A DNA stretch of 25,636 nt. Source: Actinomycetes bacterium (GTDB lineage Bacteria; Actinomycetota; Thermoleophilia; Solirubrobacterales; Solirubrobacteraceae). The position numbers and the translations under genes are program-made. This document shows, one piece after another, positions 6,995 through 13,927 of this stretch. The notes under the pieces were generated by a model that had not been told where the DNA came from, made no database searches, and saw only the letters and a program-made list of their open reading frames with translations. Within the stretch, counting starts at the first letter, position 1, and each line of letters starts with the position of its first letter. The stretch is from NCBI GenBank assembly GCA_023404805.1, contig JAEYAL010000021.1, forward strand, positions 1 through 25,636, read 5' to 3'.

Positions 6995-7468
6995 GTGGCC
7001 GTCGAAGACGAACCGCTGGAGGCGCTCCGCGCGCGGCTGCGCAATCCGCCGCCGGCCTCAGACGCGGGTACTCGGACGTCGATGGTGGGCAACCGGCGGG
7101 TCAACTCGGTACCCGAGCGGCGCCTGCGCTCGGCACTCCACGCTGCCGGGCTGAGGTACCGCGTCGACCTCCCGATCCGCGTCCCAGGCCGCCGCCCGAT
7201 CCGGCCCGATGTGGTGTTCACGCGGCGCCGGGTCGCCGTCTTCGTCGACGGCTGCTTCTGGCACGGCTGCCCAGAGCATGGCCGTGCTCCCAAACGCAAC
7301 GACGACTACTGGGGCGCGAAGCTCGAGACCAACCGGCGCCGGGATCGTGAGCAGACCGCCGCGCTCGAGGCCGACGGCTGGACGGTCGTGCGGCTTTGGG
7401 AGCACGAGCCGCTTGACACTTCACTGGCGGCGATCGAAGCAGCGTTCGCGGCGGCCGCAGCTCGCTAG
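6995..7468 (+). CDS. vsr: Very-short-patch-repair (Vsr) DNA mismatch endonuclease
   Basis: The 157-residue protein from GTG 6995 matches Vsr, which nicks DNA 5' of T:G mismatches produced when 5-methylcytosine deaminates. Visible family marks are NSVPERRLRSALHAAGLRYRV, the active-site Asp in RPDVVFT (D72), the CFWHGCPEHG segment (residues 87-96, His and Cys of the active and zinc sites), then KLETNRRRDREQTAALEADGW and the C-terminal VVRLWEHE. The first 30 residues are variable and could be shorter if translation starts at the ATG at 7082. Its presence downstream of a C5 methyltransferase is functionally expected, although a VapBC pair lies between. Confidence 0.92.
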   Translation: MAVEDEPLEALRARLRNPPPASDAGTRTSMVGNRRVNSVPERRLRSALHAAGLRYRVDLPIRVPGRRPIRPDVVFTRRRVAVFVDGCFWHGCPEHGRAPKRNDDYWGAKLETNRRRDREQTAALEADGWTVVRLWEHEPLDTSLAAIEAAFAAAAAR

Positions 7469-7519
7469 CGCCTGCGCGACCGAAGTCGCCACCGCGAATT
7501 GATCGCCGTCGCTGGCTCC

Positions 7520-7525
7520 TAGGCT
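7520..7525 (+). promoter_or_regulatory. -10-like element TAGGCT before DUF488
   Basis: TAGGCT ends 7 nt before ATG 7533. It is the same hexamer as at 2662 and 17742. Confidence 0.5.
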
Positions 7526-7532
7526 GAGCACC

Positions 7533-7982
7533 ATGGCGACCCTCTACACCGTCGGCTACGAGGACCTGCCTCCGGCGATGCTCGTCGCCGAGCTCCAGGC
7601 CGCCGGGGTGCGGCGGCTGATCGACGTGCGGTTCCGGCCGCAGTCGCGCCGGGCGGGGATGTCCAAGACGCGGCTCGGTGAGTTCCTGTTCGCGCACGGG
7701 ATCACGTACGAGCATCGGCGCACGTTGGGGACGCCACCTGAGATCCGCGTCGACTTCAAGGCCGGGCGGATCGCCCAGGGCCGCGCGCAATTCGCGGCGT
7801 ACATCGAGGAGACGGCGGGCGACGAACTCGACGCGCTCGCTGAAGCGTTGGCGTCGAGCGAGGCGCCGCCGACCGCGCTGATGTGCCTGGAAGCGGAGCC
7901 GCACGTCTGCCACCGCCGCGTGATCGCCGAGGCGCTTGTGGGCAGGAGGCCCGACCTCGACGTGGTCGACCTCGGCGCCTGA
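7533..7982 (+). CDS. DUF488 family protein
   Basis: This 149-residue protein has the DUF488 pattern: TLYTVGYEDLPPAMLVAEL at the N-terminus, LIDVRFRPQSRRAGMSK with the DVR motif at 31-33, and the C-terminal ALMCLEAEPHVCHRRVIAEAL with C118, E120 and the CHR at 126-128. The conserved Cys/His residues suggest a catalytic or metal-binding site, but the family has no firm biochemical function. DUF488 genes often accompany DNA-modification or defence genes, and here one lies 64 bp after vsr. It probably has its own leaderless promoter. A duplicated intergenic element starts 7 nt after its stop. Confidence 0.9.
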   Translation: MATLYTVGYEDLPPAMLVAELQAAGVRRLIDVRFRPQSRRAGMSKTRLGEFLFAHGITYEHRRTLGTPPEIRVDFKAGRIAQGRAQFAAYIEETAGDELDALAEALASSEAPPTALMCLEAEPHVCHRRVIAEALVGRRPDLDVVDLGA

Positions 7983-7988
7983 ACCGCC

Positions 7989-8042
7989 GCTGCGCGAATC
8001 GGGGAGTTTCGACCGGCGTTCGACGCTCTAGGACTCCTTGAT
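7989..8042. repeat. 54-bp direct repeat, copy 1
   Basis: It matches copy 2 (8051-8104) at 50 of 54 positions; the first 33 bases are identical. It contains GGGAGT and ACTCCT arms about 25 nt apart that could pair in RNA. Confidence 0.85.
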
Positions 8043-8050
8043 GGTTTGCG

Positions 8051-8104
8051 GCTGCGCGAATCGGGGAGTTTCGACCGGCGTTCAACCCTCCAGGACTCCT
8101 CGAT
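8051..8104. repeat. 54-bp direct repeat, copy 2
   Basis: It is separated from copy 1 by only 8 bp (period 62). The differences cluster in the second half of the unit. No coding function is evident in any frame, and no third copy is visible in the window. Confidence 0.85.
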
Positions 8105-8194
8105 TGCTGGCGCGGAGTCCGTATGAGCCTCGTATGACGGTCCAGTTTCCCGGCATTGCACTCGAAATTGGGTGGCGGCGGTCGATGGGAGAGC

Positions 8195-8473
8195 ATGACC
8201 TCGACTGCCATCAGCAACGCGCCTCGCGCCGAGCTCGCCTCGGTGCGGCAGTACGGGATCGAGGCACGCCGCCGCATCGAAGCATCGGCCGCAGGCCCGC
8301 TGGAGCGGCTCGCGGCGGCGCTTACTGCGCCATCACCTGAAGCTGTGACGCCGCCCGACCGCATCGACGGCATCGTCAAGAACGCGGCGGGCACCGTCGA
8401 CACCGCGCGCAACATCGACGTGCTCGCTGACGTCGCCGAGGTGCGGGCGCACCTGATCGACCTGCTGGCGTAG
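8195..8473 (+). CDS. Small protein of unknown function
   Basis: The 92-residue product starts MTSTAISNAPRAEL. The start is set by a Shine-Dalgarno-like GGGAGA at 8187-8192, which makes this one of the few genes here with a ribosome-binding site. The middle is helical and Ala/Arg-rich (VRQYGIEARRRIEASAAGPL). The C-terminal part (RIDGIVKNAAGTVDTARNID, then VRAHLIDLLA) also looks helical. No signal, membrane segment or recognised domain is present. The stop is immediately followed by a strong hairpin. The family is not recognised. Confidence 0.6.
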   Translation: MTSTAISNAPRAELASVRQYGIEARRRIEASAAGPLERLAAALTAPSPEAVTPPDRIDGIVKNAAGTVDTARNIDVLADVAEVRAHLIDLLA

Positions 8474-8474
8474 C

Positions 8475-8496
8475 GTCGGCGCCAGGCGGCGCTGAC
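8475..8496 (+). terminator. Hairpin directly after the stop at 8473
   Basis: GTCGGCGCC-AGGC-GGCGCTGAC forms a 9-bp stem with one G-U pair and a 4-nt loop. There is no U-tract. It lies between convergent genes and may serve the plus strand. Confidence 0.5.
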
Positions 8497-8558
8497 CGGG
8501 CTTTGCGGTCGTGCGGGCGACTACGTCCGGCGCGGACCGGCGGCGAGGCGCCGCGGGC

Positions 8559-9491
8559 CTAGGCGCAACACTTCTTGTATTTGCGGCCCGAGCCGCACCA
8601 GCACTCGTCGTTGCGGCCGGGCGGCCACGCCACCGGCCCCGCCCCGCTGGCCTCGACCTGCAGCACGAGGTCCTGCGGCAGGTCGTCGAGGAGGCGCGTG
8701 AGCTCGGCACCCGCGCCAGCGAACAGCGCGACGTCGACGGGGTAGGGCGTGGGCTTCACGGCGTCGGCCGGCCCGAGCTGCCAGCGGCGCTCGAGCTTGG
8801 CGTAATACGCGTCGGCGTCGACGAGGTCGAGCTCCTCCGGCCATTGCGCACGGGCCGCGTCGAGCTGGTCGCGCGGCACGAAGAGCGTGCGCCCTTCGCG
8901 CGCGATCGCTAGGCGAGCCTCGCGCTCGAACTCAGCGAGCTGCTCCTCCGCGGCGAGGTCGGAGGCGTCGGGCGGCAGCTCGGCGTCGCCGCGGGCGAGG
9001 GCGCGGCCGATCTCGATGCCCCGGACGAGTTCCTCATCGACCGGGCGCGCGGACTGCGCGATCTCGAGCGCCTCGTCATGCAGCCGCAGCGCCATGGCGA
9101 GCTCCACCTCTTCGACCAGCTCGGCGAAGCCTGCGAGCAGGCTGGCATCCGATACGCCGCCGGATCGCGAGCGCTTGAGGTCGTCGAGCGCGGTGGTGTC
9201 CTCCAGGCCGACAAACCGGTAGCCCAGCAGCGTGCCCTGCTCGCGCCGCCGGTTCGTGCACGGGTGCATGAGCGCGAGCTCCTGCAGGCGGATCGCCTCT
9301 TCGACCTCGTCGTCCTCGTACACCTCGCCGGCGAGCTCGCTGTAGAGGTCTCCGATCGGCTGGTGCTCGTGGATCGCGGTCGGGTCGGCGTCGTCGAGCG
9401 CGGCCAGCTCCTCAAGGGCGGCCTCGGCATCGTCGAGCGTCTCCGCCTCCACGACGCGCATGAACAACCGGTCGACGGCGGGGCGGGTCAT
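8559..9491 (-). CDS. SEC-C motif protein with TPR-like helical body
   Basis: The 310-residue protein ends in a perfect SEC-C zinc motif, CWCGSGRKYKKCCA, the same short Cys-rich module found at the C-terminus of SecA and of many orphan proteins. The body is acidic and strongly helical, with TPR-like stretches (LDDAEAALEELAALDDADPT, and EEAIRLQELALMHPCT). ATG 9491 gives the natural N-terminus MTRPAVDRLF; a longer frame to 9626 would run through the operator-like repeats and is rejected. It is probably cytoplasmic, with the zinc motif mediating protein or ribosome contact by analogy with SecA. It is divergent from the gene at 9614. Confidence 0.82.
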   Translation of the reverse strand: MTRPAVDRLFMRVVEAETLDDAEAALEELAALDDADPTAIHEHQPIGDLYSELAGEVYEDDEVEEAIRLQELALMHPCTNRRREQGTLLGYRFVGLEDTTALDDLKRSRSGGVSDASLLAGFAELVEEVELAMALRLHDEALEIAQSARPVDEELVRGIEIGRALARGDAELPPDASDLAAEEQLAEFEREARLAIAREGRTLFVPRDQLDAARAQWPEELDLVDADAYYAKLERRWQLGPADAVKPTPYPVDVALFAGAGAELTRLLDDLPQDLVLQVEASGAGPVAWPPGRNDECWCGSGRKYKKCCA

Positions 9492-9530
9492 GAGCGCATG
9501 GTTGCGTATCGCCGCCTGGCCGCGCCGCCA

Positions 9531-9558
9531 TGCGCAGAACTGGCACCGGTTCTGCGCA
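9531..9558. promoter_or_regulatory. Perfect 10-bp inverted repeat in divergent promoter region
   Basis: TGCGCAGAAC-N8-GTTCTGCGCA is perfectly symmetric and sits between the starts of the SEC-C gene and the gene at 9614. It is a likely dimeric regulator site. No regulator gene is adjacent. Confidence 0.6.
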
Positions 9559-9566
9559 GAGTTGGT

Positions 9567-9590
9567 GCAGTTCGGTGCTGAAACTGCGCA
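9567..9590. promoter_or_regulatory. Second, weaker inverted repeat with a related half-site
   Basis: GCAGTT (9567-9572) and AACTGC (9582-9587) pair. The right arm AAACTGCGCA (9581-9590) resembles the arm GTTCTGCGCA of the first repeat, giving a row of three related half-sites. Confidence 0.4.
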
Positions 9591-9600
9591 ATTGCTTTGT

Positions 9601-9606
9601 GAGGCT
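9601..9606 (+). promoter_or_regulatory. -10-like element GAGGCT before the gene at 9614
   Basis: GAGGCT ends 7 nt before ATG 9614. It is a weak match to the TANNNT pattern, but at the same position as in other genes. Confidence 0.3.
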
Positions 9607-9613
9607 TCGGTCC

Positions 9614-10093
9614 ATGACTCCTGCACCTCCCGGCGCCACGCTGATCCCAGGCGACACCTACCAATACGAACATCCGAACTGGGCTCCGATCCTGGCGCTC
9701 GTCGGAGCCGAACTCACCGGCTGGTTCATGTGGATGTGCGAGATCCGGCTGGACGACGGAACCGCCGTCCACGCGTTCAAGCACCGCGACACCCGCCGCT
9801 ACTGCCATCTCGCGCTCGATGGCCAGGCCTACGTGTATGTCGCTGCCCCAACCCCACCGGGCGCCGAGTTCGAGCCGGGCAGCTACCGAGCGATCACCCG
9901 CGAAGCCGCAATCGAAGGAGCCTTCCGGGGCTGGGCCATGCCCTTCCTCTCGATCGTTGAGCGAGGCGCGATGGCTCGCGAAATCGACCACGCGCGGGCG
10001 CTGGCCCGCCGCGGAGACGAGTTCCCCGTGGATCCGGCCGAGCTAGAGCTGCAGCGCAAGTTCGAGGAGGAGCAGCGGGACAAGGCGGCGTGA
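9614..10093 (+). CDS. Protein of unknown function
   Basis: The 159-residue product starts MTPAPPGATLIPGDTYQYEH. The first 90 residues look like a small beta-rich domain with aromatic clusters (GWFMWMCEIRLDDGT, HLALDGQAYVYVAAPT). The C-terminal 50 residues are charged and helical (ALARRGDEFPVDPAEL, LQRKFEEEQRDKAA). No signal peptide is present. ATG 9614 is chosen because the upstream region contains operator-like repeats. It shares a divergent control region with the SEC-C gene, so the two may be co-regulated. The family is not recognised. Confidence 0.68.
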   Translation: MTPAPPGATLIPGDTYQYEHPNWAPILALVGAELTGWFMWMCEIRLDDGTAVHAFKHRDTRRYCHLALDGQAYVYVAAPTPPGAEFEPGSYRAITREAAIEGAFRGWAMPFLSIVERGAMAREIDHARALARRGDEFPVDPAELELQRKFEEEQRDKAA

Positions 10094-10294
10094 CACGGTC
10101 TGCGCGCGATGGATGCCTGGCACTTGGCCGTGGCGGACCTGAGCCTGCGTGGTTTGGCCGAGCGGGGCGAGCGGATGCGTTTGCCACTCGCGACCGAGAT
10201 CAAGCGAGCGTCGCCGAGCAGCTGGGTTTTGATGCCGTCTGACGCGCCCAGCCTTGCATTCCGCGCTCATACTTTTGGCGTAGCTGCCGACGGT

Positions 10295-11371
10295 ATGAAC
10301 GTGGGTCTTCCTCCGCGGCACGCCATTCCGTCGATTCCGTCGGTCCGGATCCCCTTCGCCAGGGTCGGGGCGGGGCTGCGGCGCGTGCCGCTCCAGCAGG
10401 CCGTGGACGCGTTCCGCCGGGTGCGGTTCCCCGAGCTGCGCCTTGCGCGCACGCGGCGTCCGGAAGCGACGCCTGGGCTTGGTCCGCTGCAGCTGGGCCG
10501 CGGCCTCGAACTTGAATCCTCCTCCGCGCGCGCCCTTCCCGGGGCGGCGTCGGTGGGCCCGGCAGTGCACCGCGCTGCCACGGCAGGCCGCGCAGCGATG
10601 CACCGCGCCGCTGCCGCCGCAGGCCGCTTGCCGATCGGCCGCACCGCCGACGGCACGACGCGCCTCGGTGATGCCGGCGCCCACGTCAAAGCACTCGCGT
10701 CGCGCTTCCCGACCGACCGCCTCGGCCTCGACAGGCTCCCGACGGACCGGCTCGGCCCGGTCTCGCGCCTCGACGGCCGTGTGCTCGCGGTGCTGGGTGT
10801 GCTGATCGCCGTCAGCTTCTACGGGTTGATCTTCGCCAACCCGGCTGCGCGCCACACCGAACAGGTCGCCGCAGCCGAGCTCGCCGCCAAGCCCGTGGCA
10901 AAGCCCGACCCGGCTCCGGCCGCGGACGCGGCGCCTGTCAATCCGCTCGACCAGGGCGCCATCAACGACTCGTTGCGCGCGCTGCGCAAGGCGGTCGGCG
11001 TCGGCGACCAGCCGCGAAGCCTGCTCTTCCTCGCCGACGGCACGATGGGGACCACGATCGTGCACGAGGGCATCGCCGAGAACGTGATGGTGCGCGGCAA
11101 GGACCTTGCCGTCGAGCCGCTCGCGAGCGAACCCGAGCAAGGCGCCACCCTCGACCTCGAGAAGGTCCACGGCACTGCGATCACCCGCGTCCTCGACCGG
11201 GCCGCCACGGTCTACCGGCTCCCCGCCAAGCAGCTCGCGTCGCTCCGGCTCATCGAACACCCGAGCAAGCCCGGCACGTTCATCTGGTCAGGCGTCTGGA
11301 CCGATGCTGACCGCACCGAGCTCTACGCCAACCGCGAGGGCACCACCCTCGCGCCGAGCCTCCCGCGCTAG
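10295..11371 (+). CDS. Single-pass membrane protein, basic cytoplasmic arm and extracytoplasmic C-terminal domain
   Basis: The 358-residue product from ATG 10295 has a long Arg-rich, Pro-rich N-terminal half (1-160), one transmembrane helix at about 163-181 (VLAVLGVLIAVSFYGLIFAN), an Ala/Pro-rich stem (185-215) and a folded C-terminal domain of about 140 residues. The topology is inside-to-outside (type II). A short repeat PTDRLG occurs at 139-144 and 149-154, just before the membrane. The frame stays open to an ATG at 10109, but codon use there is less biased, so the later start is preferred. A role at the envelope is inferred; no known domain is recognised. Confidence 0.65.
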   Translation: MNVGLPPRHAIPSIPSVRIPFARVGAGLRRVPLQQAVDAFRRVRFPELRLARTRRPEATPGLGPLQLGRGLELESSSARALPGAASVGPAVHRAATAGRAAMHRAAAAAGRLPIGRTADGTTRLGDAGAHVKALASRFPTDRLGLDRLPTDRLGPVSRLDGRVLAVLGVLIAVSFYGLIFANPAARHTEQVAAAELAAKPVAKPDPAPAADAAPVNPLDQGAINDSLRALRKAVGVGDQPRSLLFLADGTMGTTIVHEGIAENVMVRGKDLAVEPLASEPEQGATLDLEKVHGTAITRVLDRAATVYRLPAKQLASLRLIEHPSKPGTFIWSGVWTDADRTELYANREGTTLAPSLPR

Positions 11372-11387
11372 CGGACCTCGCGCCGGG

Positions 11388-11393
11388 TAGCCT
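11388..11393 (+). promoter_or_regulatory. -10-like element TAGCCT before the DUF5718 gene
   Basis: TAGCCT ends 7 nt before ATG 11401, fitting the leaderless pattern. Confidence 0.45.
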
Positions 11394-11400
11394 CGCCGCC

Positions 11401-12363
11401 ATGCCCGCGGCGCCAGAGCTTCCCGACCTTCAGACCGTCTTCGGCTTCGGCGTGGCCGGCAACTTCGCCGGACACCTCGAACAGGCGGGAGAGGCGGCGG
11501 ACTTCGTCGGCATCGGCGAGCACCAGCCCGAAGCGCCCAAGGGCATCTTCCCGTGGTACGCGCCCACCAGTTCGGTGGCGGGCCAGGCCGCCGCCAGCGA
11601 GACGGCCACGACCGCCGCGAACCCGCCGAGCGAAGCGGACTGGGCGCCTGGCGCCGACGGCATCCCGAGGTTCCTGCACACGTTCCCGGTCTCCGCCGAC
11701 CACGTCGTCCGGCCGGCCGGCGACGCCGTCAACCTGCAGATCGAGCCCGAGGTCGGCCTCATCGCGCGGGTCACCTACGACTCGGCGACCGGTGCCGCGA
11801 CGGCGCTGTCCCCCGTTGCGATCGGCGCGTTCAACGATTGCTCGATCCGCCGCGCCGGGGCACAGAAGATCAGCCACAAAAAGAACTGGGGCGCGCAATC
11901 CAAGGGCCTGTCGCCGGTGCTTCTGCCGGTCGATTCGCTGGACCCCGAAGGCCCGACCGCGACGTTCCGCCTCGCCTGCTTCCTCCGGCGCGGCGGTGAC
12001 ACGCACGCCTACGGCATCGACAGCCCGCTGCCCGAATACTCCTACTACGGCGACACGCTGCTGGACTGGATCGTCGACCGCCTGGCGAACCAGCACGGCG
12101 CCGACGGCACGCCGCTTGAGCCCGTCGGGGCTTACCTGCAGGCCGCTGGCAGCCCCGAATACGCGCTGATCGGGATCGGCGCCACGCGCTACACGCCCTT
12201 CGGCGAGTCGACGTTCCTCGAGGTCGGCGACGACGCCATCGTCGTGGTTTACGACGCGGCCCAGACCGCCGCGGAGGTCGTCGAGCAGGCCGTCCGCGCT
12301 GGCAGCGAAGACGCGCTCCCCGGCGCATCGGTGCTCCGCCAGCGCGTGATCGCCGCCCCCTAA
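11401..12363 (+). CDS. DUF5718 family protein (FAH-like fold)
   Basis: This 320-residue protein starts with the DUF5718-like LQTVFGFGVAGNFAGHLEQA and continues with LQIEPEVGLIARVTY, AIGAFNDCSIRRAG and KKNWGAQSKGLSPVLLPVD. These correspond in order to the metal-binding Glu and the ND-containing motifs of fumarylacetoacetate-hydrolase (FAH) proteins, so a FAH-like fold is probable. Whether the metal site is complete cannot be judged by eye. The C-terminal ALIGIGATRYTPFGESTFLEVGDDAIVVV is also family-like. The substrate is unknown. A strong hairpin begins 7 nt after the stop, so the gene ends its own transcript. Confidence 0.82.
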   Translation: MPAAPELPDLQTVFGFGVAGNFAGHLEQAGEAADFVGIGEHQPEAPKGIFPWYAPTSSVAGQAAASETATTAANPPSEADWAPGADGIPRFLHTFPVSADHVVRPAGDAVNLQIEPEVGLIARVTYDSATGAATALSPVAIGAFNDCSIRRAGAQKISHKKNWGAQSKGLSPVLLPVDSLDPEGPTATFRLACFLRRGGDTHAYGIDSPLPEYSYYGDTLLDWIVDRLANQHGADGTPLEPVGAYLQAAGSPEYALIGIGATRYTPFGESTFLEVGDDAIVVVYDAAQTAAEVVEQAVRAGSEDALPGASVLRQRVIAAP

Positions 12364-12369
12364 AACGTC

Positions 12370-12413
12370 GACCGTCCTTCCCGTCGCCCGATAGCCCGAC
12401 AGGGAGGACGGTC
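12370..12413 (+). terminator. Strong 17-bp hairpin after DUF5718
   Basis: Arms 12370-12386 and 12397-12413 pair over 17 positions with one mismatch and one G-U, leaving a 10-nt loop. There is no clear U-tract. It separates the DUF5718 gene from the four-gene cassette. Confidence 0.7.
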
Positions 12414-12560
12414 GCCCCCGAGGGCGCCGGCTCCGCACCGGGCAACGGCACCGCGCCGCCGCCCCGCGTCCCCCAGCCGGGGGCCATGGGTCCCACCGCG
12501 TGCGTCACACCCGGTCACGGTCTTTTGTCACGTTGCCACTCTTCTGCTTGAGTCGAGGAG

Positions 12561-13046
12561 GTGAGCGCGAGCGCAGACATCTCGGTCAAACAGATCGATG
12601 ACTTCCGCATCGACTTCGGCATTCCGCCGCTGTCGGTCGGGGTCACGGCACTGCCGACGATCACGATCGGGAAACTCACGGCGGGCATCGACCCGCTGAC
12701 GATCAACAAGCTCACCGCGGGCCTGGACCCGATCACGGTCAACAAGCTGAGCGCCGCGGTCGACCCGTTGTCGATCGGCATCACGCAGCTGCCGAAGATC
12801 CAGATCGGCCTCGACCCGGTCCAGCTCAACCTCGGGCCGATCGAGTTCAACCTCTCGGTCAAGGAGATCCCGTCGGTCCGGGTGCACCTGCCGCTGCACT
12901 TCGGCTTCGGCCTGAAGGTGCTCGGCCACGACGTCCTGAGCGCGAAGGTCGCCGGCGAGGCGCAGGTGATCACCGAGCCGTACGAGCCCAACGCCTGCGA
13001 GCACTGCGACGGCCACGGCAAGAAGGCCAAGGCGAAGCTGCCGTGA
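12561..13046 (+). CDS. Repeat-containing beta-rich protein with C-terminal Cys/His motif (gene 1 of cassette)
   Basis: The 161-residue product contains three successive 12-residue repeats of the form KLTAGxDPLTIN (residues 39-74), followed by related strands (TQLPKIQIGLDPVQLNLG). The regular spacing suggests a small beta-solenoid. The second half (NLSVKEIPSVRVHLPLHFGFG, then KVAGEAQVITEPYEPNACEH) is non-repetitive and ends in CEHCDGHG (C146, H148, C149, H152), a possible metal site, then a Lys-rich tail. No signal peptide is present. GTG 12561 follows GAGGAG directly. The stop overlaps the next gene by 4 bp. I do not recognise a named family. Confidence 0.72.
   Translation: MSASADISVKQIDDFRIDFGIPPLSVGVTALPTITIGKLTAGIDPLTINKLTAGLDPITVNKLSAAVDPLSIGITQLPKIQIGLDPVQLNLGPIEFNLSVKEIPSVRVHLPLHFGFGLKVLGHDVLSAKVAGEAQVITEPYEPNACEHCDGHGKKAKAKLP
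12675..12782 (+). repeat. Three 36-bp coding repeats in cassette gene 1
   Basis: Units at 12675-12710, 12711-12746 and 12747-12782 each encode 12 residues with the pattern K-L-(T/S)-A-(G/A)-x-D-P. DNA identity is highest between units 1 and 2. Confidence 0.8.
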
Positions 13047-13927
13047 CCCCAGCGCCCCGCCGTACCGGCACCAAGGCCGCGGCCCGCGGCAAGGCGAGCC
13101 CGGTCGTCGCGAGCGGTCCACCGCGCTGGATGACGTTCAACGTCCCGGGGGAGACGCTGGAGTCGCTCGCCGGGCAGCCGATCGAGGCGACCCTCAAGGG
13201 CGCGAAGATCGCGTCCGTCAGCCTCTCCGGCCTCACTGATCCGGCGCTTGAGCAGCCGCTGCCGCGCATCCGCGTCGTCGTCGACCCGCTCACGCCGCCT
13301 GGCCGCTACGAGGGCACTGCGACGATCGGCAAGCAGACCGTCCCGCTGGTGGCCGAGGTCGAGCCGACCGTCCGCGTGCGGACCGATCCGAGCCGTCTGG
13401 AGCTCACCGTGCGCCCCGGCGAGACGACACAAGTCACCGTGCGCTTGCAAAACCTCGGCAACGTCCCGACCGACGTGCCCGCGACCGCCAGCTTCGCGCT
13501 GCTGGACCGCAGCAGTTTCGGCGACGCCTTCGACCATGCGCTGCGCGAACCGCCGCCACCGGGCAAGCAGCGCGTCGACGTGTTCTTCGACGATCTCGCA
13601 GAGTCGCACGGCGGCGAGGTGATCGCGACGGCCACGAAGGACACCGACGGACCGGTGGCGCCGGGCACGACTGGGACGGTCAGCCTCTCGCTCACCTTCT
13701 CGGACCGGATCAAGCCAGGCGCGGAGTACTCGGGCTCGTGGAACATCGACGCCACGCACGTCCCGGTCCGCATCACGGTGCCCCCGGTCGACGAACCTGC
13801 GCCCACGGCCGCCGCCGACACACCCGCGGGCGTCGCGGCCGCCGTGCCGCGTCCGGCCAAAGCGCCCGTGGCCGTGGCCGCCAAGCCCCGCGCGAGAACC
13901 GCCAAACCGAAGGAGACGCCGTCATGA
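13043..13927 (+). CDS. Ig/CARDB-like beta-sandwich protein without signal peptide (gene 2 of cassette)
   Basis: The 294-residue product starts at GTG 13043, overlapping gene 1 by 4 bp (GTGA). After a basic N-terminus, residues 28-108 form one beta-rich unit (FNVPGETLESLAGQPIEATL, RIRVVVDPLTPPGRYEGTAT). Residues 109-245 form a second with the typical Ig-like string LELTVRPGETTQVTVRLQNL followed by GNVPTDVPATA, as in CARDB/NEW3-type domains. The tail from 250 is Pro/Ala/Lys-rich and disordered. Neither a signal peptide nor a membrane helix is visible, which is unusual for such domains. Its stop overlaps the start of gene 3. Function unknown. Confidence 0.72.
   Translation: MTPAPRRTGTKAAARGKASPVVASGPPRWMTFNVPGETLESLAGQPIEATLKGAKIASVSLSGLTDPALEQPLPRIRVVVDPLTPPGRYEGTATIGKQTVPLVAEVEPTVRVRTDPSRLELTVRPGETTQVTVRLQNLGNVPTDVPATASFALLDRSSFGDAFDHALREPPPPGKQRVDVFFDDLAESHGGEVIATATKDTDGPVAPGTTGTVSLSLTFSDRIKPGAEYSGSWNIDATHVPVRITVPPVDEPAPTAAADTPAGVAAAVPRPAKAPVAVAAKPRARTAKPKETPS

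Noticed and set aside
5033..7982. Complete restriction-modification system
   Set aside because: Methyltransferase, Vsr and DUF488 are present but no protein resembles a type II restriction enzyme; DUF488 and VapC do not fill that role on present knowledge.
7989..8104. Possible CRISPR-like repeat
   Set aside because: Only two copies with an 8-bp gap, a unit too long for CRISPR and no cas genes.
9531..9558. LexA (SOS) box
   Set aside because: The actinobacterial/Bacillus-type box has GAAC and GTTC 4 bp apart; here the gap is 8 bp.
9492..9626. N-terminal extension of the SEC-C protein
   Set aside because: The extension would be read through the perfect inverted repeat and has no domain character; ATG 9491 gives a natural start.
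10109..10294. Start of the membrane protein at ATG 10109
   Set aside because: The frame is open, but the last part before 10295 has AT-richer, less biased codons and looks like a promoter region; kept only as an alternative.
12515..13759. 414-codon open frame on the minus strand opposite the four-gene cassette
   Set aside because: The plus-strand frames have coupled overlaps, ordered repeats and Ig-like patterns; the antisense frame has none and spans two of their boundaries.
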